Part shown: in pieces, positions 1 through 7,064 of the stretch | How the letters are laid out: every line of letters starts with the position of its first letter | Position numbering within the stretch: position 1 is the first letter of the stretch | Assembly (NCBI GenBank): GCA_903960645.1 | Contig: CAJCBN010000078.1 | Coordinates: forward strand, 1-12,193 | Length of the DNA stretch: 12,193 bases | Origin: an uncultured Actinomycetes bacterium | GTDB lineage: Bacteria; Actinomycetota; Thermoleophilia; Gaiellales; F1-60-MAGs149 | Direction: 5' to 3' | The notes under the pieces: model-generated | Databases searched by the model: none | The model's input: the letters and a program-made list of their open reading frames with translations, nothing else | What the model was told of the DNA's origin: nothing | Program-made: the position numbers and the translations under genes

Positions 1-638
1 ATCGCATCGAGCGCCACCACCGCCACCGGCCGCAGCCCGGCGGCGCGCAGGGACGCGAGCAGCGCCTCGTTGCCGGCCTGTCCCACCGTGGCTCCGTCGG
101 TCGAGGCCAGCACCAACGCGCGGGCGCGCTCCACGCCGGCCAAGTCGCGTGCCAGCTCGACCAGCGCGGCGGTCCCGCTGGCGTTGTCGTTCAGGCCCGG
201 CCCCGGCGCAACATCGTCGCGGTTGGCCACGAGCACGATCGCCTCGGACGACGAGCCCTGCTCGACGATCCACAGATTCTCCATCTTGACGTCGCTGCCG
301 TCGGGGCCCGGCGCGCGGAACGACGCGCGGTAGACGTCCTCGCCGCTCGCCTCTGCCAACGACCCCGCGACCTGGTCCGCCGCCTGCCGCGCAGTGACCG
401 TGCCGGGCGAGCGATCCGGCGTTCGCTCGGCCAGCCGCCGCGCATAGGCGGCGGCCCGCGGCCCGTCGAAGCTGGGCGCAACGGCAATCGTCGCCGAGGG
501 CCCAAGCGGCGTACGCACGCTGATCAGGAGGATCACCAGGGCGAGCAGCGGCGGTGCGATGAAGGCAATGCGCAGCACACGCCCGGCGTTCCCGCGGGGT
601 CGGAACACCGCTTGGATGCTGCCACGCTGATCGTCCAC
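1..638 (-). CDS. M28-peptidase-like membrane-anchored protein, degenerate active site (partial, C-terminus outside window)
   Basis: This minus-strand reading frame starts at GTG 638 and is open to the window edge, giving about 212 residues. Residues about 22-41 form one hydrophobic segment after a basic N-terminus, which suggests a signal anchor with the rest outside the cytoplasm. Residues about 135-212 resemble the core of M28 zinc aminopeptidases: a beta strand AIVLVANRDD, then GLNDNASGTAALVELA, then a strand ending STDGAT. In active M28 enzymes these places hold HxD, NDNASG and a Glu-Glu pair. Here the His is Asn139 and the Glu pair is Ala183-Thr184, while Asp141 and Asp151 remain. I infer a non-catalytic or altered M28-fold protein; its function is unknown. 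It is transcribed divergently from the response regulator. No clear ribosome binding site supports the GTG. A possible -10 (TACCGT, 654-649) lies 10 nt upstream. The start is moderately sure. Confidence 0.72.
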   Translation of the reverse strand, partial: MDDQRGSIQAVFRPRGNAGRVLRIAFIAPPLLALVILLISVRTPLGPSATIAVAPSFDGPRAAAYARRLAERTPDRSPGTVTARQAADQVAGSLAEASGEDVYRASFRAPGPDGSDVKMENLWIVEQGSSSEAIVLVANRDDVAPGPGLNDNASGTAALVELARDLAGVERARALVLASTDGATVGQAGNEALLASLRAAGLRPVAVVALDA

Positions 639-664
639 AGGCCCGCTGACGGTAGCATTGGCCC
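639..664. promoter_or_regulatory. divergent promoter region with overlapping -10 hexamers
   Basis: Only 26 bp separate two divergent starts. On the plus strand TAGCAT (653-658) sits 6 nt before the GTG at 665, the spacing expected if transcription begins at the start codon. On the minus strand TACCGT (654-649) sits 10 nt before the GTG at 638. The two hexamers share the TA at 653-654. I recognise no convincing -35 for either. The plus-strand assignment is stronger because it follows the pattern at other unit heads in the window. Confidence 0.5.
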
Positions 665-1375
<711 letters not shown>

Positions 1376-1378
1376 CGC

Positions 1379-2791
1379 GTGGACTGGCTCGTCGACCGCG
1401 TCTTCCCGTTCCGACGGCTGACCGTCTGGCTCGGACTGCTGCTGCTGATCGTGATCGTCCTCGCCCTGGCGCTGATGTCGCTGCTGGTTCTGCCGTCGCT
1501 CGAGGAGAGTCTCGTTGGCAACCGCGTCGACACGGTCGCGCGGTCGGCCGAGCAGAGTGCGCCGACGTTCCAGTCGAACTTCGAGAACGCGCTCACGGGC
1601 GCGCCCGGCTCGCCCGACACGGACGCCGTCACCGCCGCCTACGGCCAGCTGACGAACACCGACGCCGCCGTCTACCAGGAGGTCAGCAGCACGACGCTGG
1701 TGCCGGTCACCGCGATGGCCCCGCGCCAGGCCAGCGACGTCGCCCTTGCCGCCGCCGCCGGCGATTCCCTCAGCCGCGGCGTGACCGGTAGCGGCAGCAC
1801 CCGCCGGGCCGAGGCCGCCTTCCCGATGGTGGTCGCCGGCACGCGCTACATCGTCGTGCTGTCGTCCAGCCTCGATGACGTCGACGCGAGCGTCCGCCTG
1901 ACGATCCGCCGCAGCCTGCTCGGCGCGCTGATCGCGGTGCCGCTCGCCGTGATCGCCGGCGTCCTCGCCGCCGCGCTGCTGACCCGGCGCCTGCGCCGGC
2001 TCGAGCGCTCGGCGCGCCAGATCTCGACGGGCCGGCTCGACGAGCCGATCCGTGATCGCGGCCGCGACGAGATCGGCGAGCTCGCCGTCGCCCTCGAGCG
2101 GATGCGCGACGAGATCGCCGCCACCGATGCCTCCCGACGGGCGTTCGTCGCCAACGCCTCGCACGAGCTGCGCACCCCCGTCTTCGCTCTCTCCGGCTTC
2201 CTCGAGCTGCTGGTCGACGAGGACGACGAGGCGATGCGCGCGCAGTTCCTCGCCACCATGCAGGATCAGGTCGAACGGCTCACGAAGCTGGCCACGGATC
2301 TGCTCGACCTCTCCCGTCTCGACGCGGGCAAGGTCCCGCTCGAGCACGAGCCGATCGAGCTGGCGGCGGTCGCCGAGCGGATCACTCGCGACCTCACGCC
2401 GCTCGCGGCCAAGCGCGGCGCCACGCTCGTGGTCGAGGCCGCCCCCGCGATGGCGCTCGGCGATGAGGCGCGCATCGGCCAGATCACGCGCGTCCTGATC
2501 GACAACGCAATGCGTCACAACCCGGTGGGCGTCGAGATTGAGGTCTCGACCGCACTGACCGAGGGCACGGCGGCGATCGTGGTCGCCGATTCCGGACCCC
2601 GCATCCCCGAGGCCGAAGTCGCCGCGATCTTCACCCGGTTCTCGCGTGGTGCCGGCGCCGGCGAGGGGTCGGGGCTCGGGCTCGCAATCGCCGGGGAACT
2701 CGCCGCACGGATGGGCGGCCGGCTGCGCCTCGACCAGAGCGGCGACCGCAAGGCGTTTCGGCTCGAGTTGCGCGCCGACGAGGAACCGTGA
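1379..2791 (+). CDS. Sensor histidine kinase (HAMP, HisKA, HATPase)
   Basis: A 470-residue membrane sensor kinase. Transmembrane segment 1 is at about 15-38 and segment 2 at about 179-202. Between them lies an extracytoplasmic sensor of about 140 residues, rich in Ala, Thr and Ser, that I cannot assign to a known fold. A HAMP linker (about 200-252) leads to a HisKA domain with the H-box NASHELRTPV; the phosphorylated residue is His262. The ATPase domain has the N box (DNAMRHN), an F box (IFTRFSRG) and a G2 box (GSGLGLAIA). The G1 box reads DSGPRIP (Asp404 to Pro410), so the second Gly of the usual DxGxGI is Arg408. The GTG start is 3 bp after the regulator's stop and has a Shine-Dalgarno-like GAGGGG (1367-1372) with 6 nt spacing. 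It should phosphorylate the upstream regulator; the stimulus is unknown. Confidence 0.94.
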   Translation: MDWLVDRVFPFRRLTVWLGLLLLIVIVLALALMSLLVLPSLEESLVGNRVDTVARSAEQSAPTFQSNFENALTGAPGSPDTDAVTAAYGQLTNTDAAVYQEVSSTTLVPVTAMAPRQASDVALAAAAGDSLSRGVTGSGSTRRAEAAFPMVVAGTRYIVVLSSSLDDVDASVRLTIRRSLLGALIAVPLAVIAGVLAAALLTRRLRRLERSARQISTGRLDEPIRDRGRDEIGELAVALERMRDEIAATDASRRAFVANASHELRTPVFALSGFLELLVDEDDEAMRAQFLATMQDQVERLTKLATDLLDLSRLDAGKVPLEHEPIELAAVAERITRDLTPLAAKRGATLVVEAAPAMALGDEARIGQITRVLIDNAMRHNPVGVEIEVSTALTEGTAAIVVADSGPRIPEAEVAAIFTRFSRGAGAGEGSGLGLAIAGELAARMGGRLRLDQSGDRKAFRLELRADEEP

Positions 2792-2824
2792 GCCGAGCCG
2801 CACGGCTTCACCCCAAGATCGCGC

Positions 2825-2830
2825 TAGGTT
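2825..2830 (+). promoter_or_regulatory. -10 hexamer TAGGTT of a putative leaderless promoter
   Basis: TAGGTT lies 6 nt before the ATG at 2837, so RNA polymerase would be expected to start at or next to the start codon. There is no ribosome-binding-site-like sequence in the gap. Upstream, a short inverted repeat (AGCCG 2791-2795 with CGGCT 2803-2807, 7-nt loop) could mark the end of the kinase transcript but has no T tract. No -35 is recognised. Confidence 0.55.
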
Positions 2831-2836
2831 TGTGAC

Positions 2837-4309
2837 ATGGCGCGCGGGCAACACCGACTGACCGTCGTCTCGAACCGCGGTCCGATCCAGTACGCGCAGC
2901 TCGACGGCGAGCGGGTCGCCCTGCGCGGTGGCGGCGGGCTCGTCTCCGCCCTGCGCGGCCTGATCGGCAACCACGAGGTGACGTGGATCGTCTGCGCGAT
3001 CTCGGCCGAGGATCACGTGGTCGCGGCCGAGCAGAACGGCCGAGCGCTGGACGAGACCGATGCCGTCGGCAACGCCTTCAAACTCCATTTCGCCGACCCC
3101 GCGCCAGACGACTTCGCCGCGATGTACGGCACGATCGCGAACCCGCTCCTGTGGTTCATCCAGCACGGCCTCTACGCCTCCGGCGAGGATCCGGTCATCA
3201 GCACCGACATCCGCGAGGCCTGGGCCGGCTACCGCCGCTACAACGCGGCCGTCGCGACGGAGGCAGCCATGGAGCGGGACTGCGACGCGCTGATGATCCA
3301 CGACTACCAGCTCGCACTCGTGCCGGCGATGCTCCGCGAGGCCGGCGTCGACGCCCCGATCCTCCACTTCACGCACATCCCGTGGCCAGAGCCCGAGGCC
3401 TGGAAGCAGCTGCCCGTGGATCTGCGGACCGAGCTCCTGCACGGCCTCCTCGGCTCCGACATCGTCGGCTTCCACACGCAGCAGGACGTCACCAACTTCC
3501 TCGCCACCTGCGAGGTGCACCTCCCACAGGTCACGGTCGATCGCGAACGGGCCTGCGTGCGGATGACGATCGACCACGTGGCGCGCGACGTGCACATCCG
3601 CTCGTATCCGATCTCCATCGACCCGGCCGAGCTGCGGGCGCACATGCGCAACCCCGAGATGATCGCGGCGCACGCCGAGCTCATCCGGACGCGCCCCGAG
3701 AAGCTGATCCTGCGCGTCGATCGCACGGATCCGTCGAAGAACATCCTGCGCGGGTTCCACGCCTACGGACGCCTGCTGGAGCGGCGCCCCGACCTGCACG
3801 GACGGGTGCAGCTGCTGTCGCTGCTCGACCCCTCGCGGCTCGCCGTGCCGGTGTACGCGAACTACCTCAAGCGCATCAACGCGATCGCCGCGGAGATCAA
3901 CGACACGCACGGATCGGACGGTTGGCTCCCCATCGACCTGCGCATTGGCGATAACTTCCCGGTGGTCGTCGCCGCGTATCGCGAGTACGACGCTCTGCTC
4001 GTCAACTCGATCGCCGACGGAATGAACCTGATCTCCAAGGAAGCCCCCCTTCTCAACGAGCGCGACGGTGTCGTCGTTCTGAGCGAGCGCGCGGGCTCGT
4101 TCGAGGAGCTGGAGCCGTGGGTGCTCCGCGTGGATCCGCTCGACGTCGAGCAGACCGCGGCCCAGCTGGAGCGCGCGCTCGAGCTGCCGCAGCCGGAGCG
4201 CGGCGAGCGCGCCGCTGCCATCCGCGCGTTCGTTGAGGACCACGACGTCGCCCGCTGGATCGACCTCCAGCTGGTCGACCTCGAGCTCCTCGCGGAGGCC
4301 CGCGCATGA
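2837..4309 (+). CDS. otsA: GT20-family glycosyltransferase, trehalose-6-phosphate synthase-like
   Basis: A 490-residue cytoplasmic glycosyltransferase of the GT20 family. OtsA joins UDP-glucose (or another NDP-glucose) to glucose-6-phosphate to make trehalose-6-phosphate. Visible family blocks in order are VVSNRGPI at the N-terminus, a glycine loop RGGGGLVSAL, IHDYQLALVPAML, HFTHIPWPEPEAW, GSDIVGFHTQ, SYPISIDP, LRVDRTDPSKNILRGF and SIADGMNLISKEA. The Arg and Lys of the VDRTDPSK block and the DGMNL-KE block match the donor phosphate-binding residues of OtsA. The blocks differ in detail from E. coli OtsA (VERLDYSKG), so this is a divergent actinobacterial subtype. Related GT20 enzymes (glucosylglycerol-phosphate synthase, VldE-like pseudo-glycosyltransferase) are alternatives. 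No OtsB phosphatase lies nearby. The stop overlaps the next gene's start (ATGA). The ATG start is supported by a -10 hexamer 6 nt upstream. Confidence 0.85.
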   Translation: MARGQHRLTVVSNRGPIQYAQLDGERVALRGGGGLVSALRGLIGNHEVTWIVCAISAEDHVVAAEQNGRALDETDAVGNAFKLHFADPAPDDFAAMYGTIANPLLWFIQHGLYASGEDPVISTDIREAWAGYRRYNAAVATEAAMERDCDALMIHDYQLALVPAMLREAGVDAPILHFTHIPWPEPEAWKQLPVDLRTELLHGLLGSDIVGFHTQQDVTNFLATCEVHLPQVTVDRERACVRMTIDHVARDVHIRSYPISIDPAELRAHMRNPEMIAAHAELIRTRPEKLILRVDRTDPSKNILRGFHAYGRLLERRPDLHGRVQLLSLLDPSRLAVPVYANYLKRINAIAAEINDTHGSDGWLPIDLRIGDNFPVVVAAYREYDALLVNSIADGMNLISKEAPLLNERDGVVVLSERAGSFEELEPWVLRVDPLDVEQTAAQLERALELPQPERGERAAAIRAFVEDHDVARWIDLQLVDLELLAEARA

Positions 4310-5133
4310 GCGAGCCGCTGCTAATCGTCGCCGCGCTCAACGGGACGCGCAGCACCGAGGACTGCCCGAAGGTGCCGCTGACGCCGCAGGACCTGGCCGC
4401 CGAGGCGCGCCGGTCGGTCGAGGCCGGTGCCGGCATGGTGCACGTCCACGCCCGCAAGCCCGATGGCGCGGCGAGCTTCGACTTCGTGATCGACGACATC
4501 GTTGCGGCGATCCACGGCGCCGTCGACGTGCCGATCTCGATCTCGACGCAGCGGGCGCGCCAGACCTCACTCGGCACCGTCACCGCCCTCTTCGGCGTGC
4601 TGCGCGACCTGCCCGACGTCGGCGCCGTGCACGTACGCGCGCCGGAGCCCGACCTGCCCGCGCACCGCGAGGAGGCGCGCCAGATCCTGGAGGCGCTGGA
4701 GCAGGCGGACGTGCGCCCGGCGCCCGTGGCCGGCAGCCTCGACGCGATCGGCGATCTGCAGGCGCTCTACCACGACCAGCTGCTCGGCCGCGCGCCGTTT
4801 CTGCTGCTGACCCTCGCGGGCCCGACCTCCGAGTCGTCCGACCTCGCCGCCGGCACGCCCCAGAACACGCTGCACCTGATCGACGCCGTCCACTCATCGC
4901 TGGCCGGCCTCCCGATCGTGGCCAGCGGACGCGATGCGGCGAGCCCGATTGTGCAGGCCGTCGCTGCCGCCGCAGGCGAGCACATCCGCACCGGCTTCGA
5001 GGATACGATCACGCTGCCCGATGGCGCGCCGGCCAGCTCGAACGCCCAGCTGGTCGAGCACGCCGTGCGGCTGGGCGCCGCGCTCGGTCGGGCACCGATG
5101 GCGCCCGACGAGGCGCGCCGCCTCCTGCGCTGA
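4306..5133 (+). CDS. BKACE (DUF849) family beta-keto acid cleavage enzyme
   Basis: A 275-residue TIM-barrel protein of the BKACE/DUF849 family. Members use a divalent metal to cleave a beta-keto acid with acetyl-CoA, giving acetoacetate and a new acyl-CoA; Kce of lysine fermentation is the type example. The N-terminus AALNGTRS and PLTPQDLAAEA is typical. The metal-binding HxH is His46-Val-His48 in AGMVHVHARKPDG, and the C-terminal RTGFEDTITLPDG supplies Arg228, Glu232 and Asp233, equivalent to the conserved Arg and Glu-Asp of the family. The specificity segment (residues about 75-170, including ISTQRARQTS) does not let me name the substrate. The ATG overlaps the stop of the glycosyltransferase gene (ATGA), with GGAGG at 4294-4298, so the two are translationally coupled. 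That pairing is unusual, as no lysine, carnitine or other BKACE-associated catabolic gene is nearby. Confidence 0.87.
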   Translation: MSEPLLIVAALNGTRSTEDCPKVPLTPQDLAAEARRSVEAGAGMVHVHARKPDGAASFDFVIDDIVAAIHGAVDVPISISTQRARQTSLGTVTALFGVLRDLPDVGAVHVRAPEPDLPAHREEARQILEALEQADVRPAPVAGSLDAIGDLQALYHDQLLGRAPFLLLTLAGPTSESSDLAAGTPQNTLHLIDAVHSSLAGLPIVASGRDAASPIVQAVAAAAGEHIRTGFEDTITLPDGAPASSNAQLVEHAVRLGAALGRAPMAPDEARRLLR

Positions 5134-5150
5134 CCGTCAGTTCTGCGCGA

Positions 5151-5156
5151 TAGGGT
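5151..5156 (+). promoter_or_regulatory. -10 hexamer TAGGGT of a putative leaderless promoter
   Basis: TAGGGT is 6 nt upstream of the ATG at 5163, in a gap of only 29 bp after the BKACE stop. No purine-rich ribosome binding site precedes the ATG. CTGACC at 5130-5135 is a weak -35 candidate with a short 15-nt spacer. This suggests the tlpA-ccdA pair has its own start even though it lies close behind the previous operon. Confidence 0.5.
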
Positions 5157-5162
5157 TGGCGC

Positions 5163-5705
5163 ATGTCGCGTCGCGTCAAGCTCATCCTCGCCGCGCTGAT
5201 CGTGGCCGCCTCCGGCTTCCTCGCGATCGGCCTCTACGGCATCACGCAGCAGTCGGATTCCGCCGCCGCCCCGACCGAGCAGAGCCTGATCCCGAAGTTC
5301 GAGGCCAAGGACGCGCCGCCGGTTCTGGGCACCACTCTCGACGGCGAGCCGTTTGACCTTGCGGACTACCGCGGCACACCGGTCGTCCTCAACTTCTGGG
5401 CGTCGTGGTGCGGTCCGTGCCGACGCGAGCTCCCCGCGCTCGCCGCCTTTGCGAAGGCGCACCCGGAGATCCAGGTGATCGGCGTCGATTACCAAGATGA
5501 TGTGGAGGCAGCGCGCACGTTCGCCGCGGAGAACGGTGCCACGTGGCCGAGCGTCGTCGACGACGGTCCGATCGGCGCGGCGTACGAGGTGCCCGGGCTG
5601 CCCGCTACCTACCTGATCGATGCGCAGGGACGCATCGTCGAGCGCCTGCTCGGCGAGGTCACCGAGGCGACCCTGACCGAGCAGCTGCCGGCGTTGATGT
5701 CGTGA
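5163..5705 (+). CDS. TlpA/ResA-type membrane-anchored thiol-disulfide oxidoreductase
   Basis: A 180-residue thioredoxin-fold protein acting outside the cytoplasmic membrane. A basic start (MSRRVK) and a hydrophobic stretch at about 6-28 form an uncleaved anchor; no lipobox cysteine is seen. The thioredoxin domain follows from about residue 45. It carries a WCGPC redox motif (Cys83 and Cys86) in NFWASWCGPCRRELP and the cis-proline loop VPGLPATYLID. Family members such as ResA, CcmG and TlpA reduce apocytochrome c or other exported thiols. The next gene, a CcdA homologue, overlaps it (GTGA) and would pass electrons from cytoplasmic thioredoxin, so the two form a reductant-export module. No cytochrome c biogenesis genes (resB/ccsA, ccmF) are in the window, so the final client is open. 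The start is supported by TAGGGT 6 nt upstream. Confidence 0.92.
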   Translation: MSRRVKLILAALIVAASGFLAIGLYGITQQSDSAAAPTEQSLIPKFEAKDAPPVLGTTLDGEPFDLADYRGTPVVLNFWASWCGPCRRELPALAAFAKAHPEIQVIGVDYQDDVEAARTFAAENGATWPSVVDDGPIGAAYEVPGLPATYLIDAQGRIVERLLGEVTEATLTEQLPALMS

Positions 5706-6418
5706 TCGCCGCGATCTCGCTGTCGGGCGTCGGCCTCGCAACGGCCTTCGCCGCCGGCTTCATCTCGTTCCTGTCGCCGTGCGTGTGGCCGCTCGTGCCC
5801 GCCTACCTGTCCTACGTCTCCGGCGTGCCCTACGACGAGCTCGGCTCGAACCGGCGCCGCGTGGTGCTGACGACGCTCGCGTTCGTCGGCGGCTTCTCGG
5901 TCGTCTTCGCGCTGTACGGCGTCAGCGTCGGCTACCTCGGTGCGCTGGTCGCTGATTACCGCCGACCGATCGAGATCGTCGGCGGCGTCTTCGTCATCCT
6001 GATGGGGCTCGCGCTGCTTGGCTTCGCCCAGCGTCTCGTCGGCCGCGAGGCTCGTGTCGGACTGCCGGCCCGCCCGACGACGTACGTCGGTGCCGGCTTC
6101 GCGGGCGTGGTCTTCGCCGTCGGCTGGACGCCGTGCATCGGCCCGATCCTGACGTCGATCCTGCTCTACGCCGCCACACAGGGCTCGGCCGGCGGCTCGC
6201 TGCTGCTGCTCGCCTACGGCATCGGCCTCGGCGTGCCGTTCCTGCTCTCCGGCCTCCTCGCCTCGTGGCTCCTCGAGCGCACGGGCGCCTACCGCAAGTA
6301 CGGCGCGTGGATCAACCGCGTCGCCGGCGTCGTGATGATCATCGTCGGCGTGCTGCTGGCGACCGGGCAGATGACGCGGATCACGCAGCAGCTGAGCGGC
6401 TACGGCGTGATCGTGTAG
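5702..6418 (+). CDS. ccdA: CcdA-family thiol reductant transporter (DsbD transmembrane domain)
   Basis: A 238-residue polytopic membrane protein with about six hydrophobic segments, the usual size for CcdA. The two redox cysteines that carry electrons across the membrane are present in their normal settings: Cys27 in SFLSPCVWPLVPAYLSYVSG and Cys145 in VGWTPCIGPILTSIL. A glycine-rich final segment (VAGVVMIIVGVLLATGQ) ends the protein. The chosen start is GTG 5702, which overlaps the tlpA stop (GTGA) and places the first membrane helix at the N-terminus. The frame is open further upstream, but that part is the shadow of tlpA. There is no good Shine-Dalgarno, so translation is probably coupled to tlpA. 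It likely passes electrons from cytoplasmic thioredoxin to the TlpA protein. After the stop lies the paired REP-like hairpin region, which may end the transcript. Confidence 0.92.
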   Translation: MIAAISLSGVGLATAFAAGFISFLSPCVWPLVPAYLSYVSGVPYDELGSNRRRVVLTTLAFVGGFSVVFALYGVSVGYLGALVADYRRPIEIVGGVFVILMGLALLGFAQRLVGREARVGLPARPTTYVGAGFAGVVFAVGWTPCIGPILTSILLYAATQGSAGGSLLLLAYGIGLGVPFLLSGLLASWLLERTGAYRKYGAWINRVAGVVMIIVGVLLATGQMTRITQQLSGYGVIV

Positions 6419-6422
6419 GCCG

Positions 6423-6461
6423 GGATGCGACAAAGGGGTCAGACCCTTTCGTCGCATGCCC
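6423..6461 (+). repeat. REP-like hairpin, copy 1 (left arm of 39-bp inverted repeat)
   Basis: This unit can fold on itself. ATGCGAC (6425-6431) pairs with GTCGCAT (6451-6457) and AAAGGG (6432-6437) with CCCTTT (6444-6449), leaving a 6-nt loop and one bulged C at 6450. It is a perfect reverse complement of 6498-6536. Similar hairpins with a GGGGTCAGACCC core are scattered in many bacterial genomes. I recall them as REP-like elements near Y1-type transposases, but no such gene is in this window. A bidirectional terminator role is plausible given the convergent genes. Confidence 0.85.
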
Positions 6462-6497
6462 CGCAGTCCGCAACGTTGTTCGGTGAATGATCCGGGC

Positions 6498-6536
6498 GGG
6501 CATGCGACGAAAGGGTCTGACCCCTTTGTCGCATCC
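6498..6536 (-). repeat. REP-like hairpin, copy 2 (right arm of 39-bp inverted repeat)
   Basis: All 39 positions are complementary to copy 1 at 6423-6461, with a 36-bp spacer (6462-6497) between them that is unrelated in sequence. The pair could form either two separate hairpins or one long cruciform. The head-to-head arrangement resembles a BIME of the enterobacterial REP type. It lies 25 bp beyond the Nudix stop. Confidence 0.85.
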
Positions 6537-6560
6537 GCACAGCGGCTCCACCCGACCGAC

Positions 6561-7064
6561 TCACCCCAGCGCGTACCCGACCAGCGCCAGATTCAGCTGC
6601 GCGCTTGGCGTCAGCGGACTCGGCCACGCCCCCGCCGGGAACACGTCGAGTCCGATCACCTCGGGCAGCATCAGTGCGAACGGGCCGTCGGAGCGGAGCC
6701 GGAAGATGCCGGCCATCTCCGTCTCGTCCCCGAGCTCGTTGAGGAACGTGCCGACGTGCTCGGGAGGCGGCCCGTCGTAGCCGAGCTCCTCGCGCAGCTC
6801 GCGCACGACCGCCTCGAGATACGTCTCCGCGCCGTCGACGTGACCCGAGCAGGCGAGGTCCCAGCAGCCGGGTGACGAGTCCTTGCGCAGCGAGCGGCGC
6901 TGGAACAGCATCCCCTCAGAGGTCTCCACGATCACGCTGACCGAGCGGTGGATCAGGGTCGCGTCGGCGTGGCACTCGGCCCGCGTGCGGTACCCGAGCA
7001 CGCGGTCGTCGCGGTCGACGACGCAGAACACCTCGTCCTGGCGCTGCACGGGGGCGGGTTGCAT
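6561..7064 (-). CDS. Nudix hydrolase (YfcD/IDI-like subgroup)
   Basis: A 167-residue Nudix protein of the usual single-domain length. The Nudix box (G-x5-E-x7-REL-x-EELG) is complete in GHVDGAETYLEAVVRELREE followed by LGY, with the Mg2+-binding glutamates present. The N-terminal part (EVFCVVDRDDRVLGYRTRAECHA, then HRSVSVIVETSEGMLFQRRS) and the WDLACSGHVD lead-in resemble YfcD and type 1 isopentenyl-diphosphate isomerase. Such proteins are often annotated as Nudix hydrolases of unknown substrate, cleaving a nucleoside diphosphate linked to another group. I do not call it Idi, because the box is a canonical hydrolase Nudix box and nothing nearby is isoprenoid-related. The ATG is 20 bp from the divergent epimerase gene, with TACGAT (7077-7072) 7 nt upstream, suggesting a leaderless transcript. 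The stop faces the ccdA stop across the REP-like pair. Confidence 0.88.
   Translation of the reverse strand: MQPAPVQRQDEVFCVVDRDDRVLGYRTRAECHADATLIHRSVSVIVETSEGMLFQRRSLRKDSSPGCWDLACSGHVDGAETYLEAVVRELREELGYDGPPPEHVGTFLNELGDETEMAGIFRLRSDGPFALMLPEVIGLDVFPAGAWPSPLTPSAQLNLALVGYALG

Larger units (their letters stand above)
6419..6560. other. Gene-free convergent intergenic region
   Basis: The 142 bp between the convergent ccdA and Nudix genes hold two inverted copies of one REP-like hairpin (arms 6423-6461 and 6498-6536) and nothing else I can support. Small open frames crossing the repeats (reading KGSDPFV or RKGLTPLS) are by-products of the repeat and lack start signals or homology. Confidence 0.8.

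Noticed and set aside
2791..2807. Inverted repeat AGCCG/CGGCT as an intrinsic terminator after the kinase gene
   Set aside because: A 5-bp stem with a 7-nt loop and no following T tract is too weak, and common in GC-rich DNA.
6456..6875. Small plus-strand frames starting in or near the REP-like hairpins, containing KGSDPFV or RKGLTPLS
   Set aside because: The conserved peptide is just the translation of the repeat, and the rest is antisense to the Nudix gene. Such frames are often mis-annotated as proteins.
6561..7064. Nudix gene as isopentenyl-diphosphate delta-isomerase (idi)
   Set aside because: The sequence has a full canonical hydrolase Nudix box, I cannot confirm the isomerase active-site Cys context, and no isoprenoid genes are nearby.
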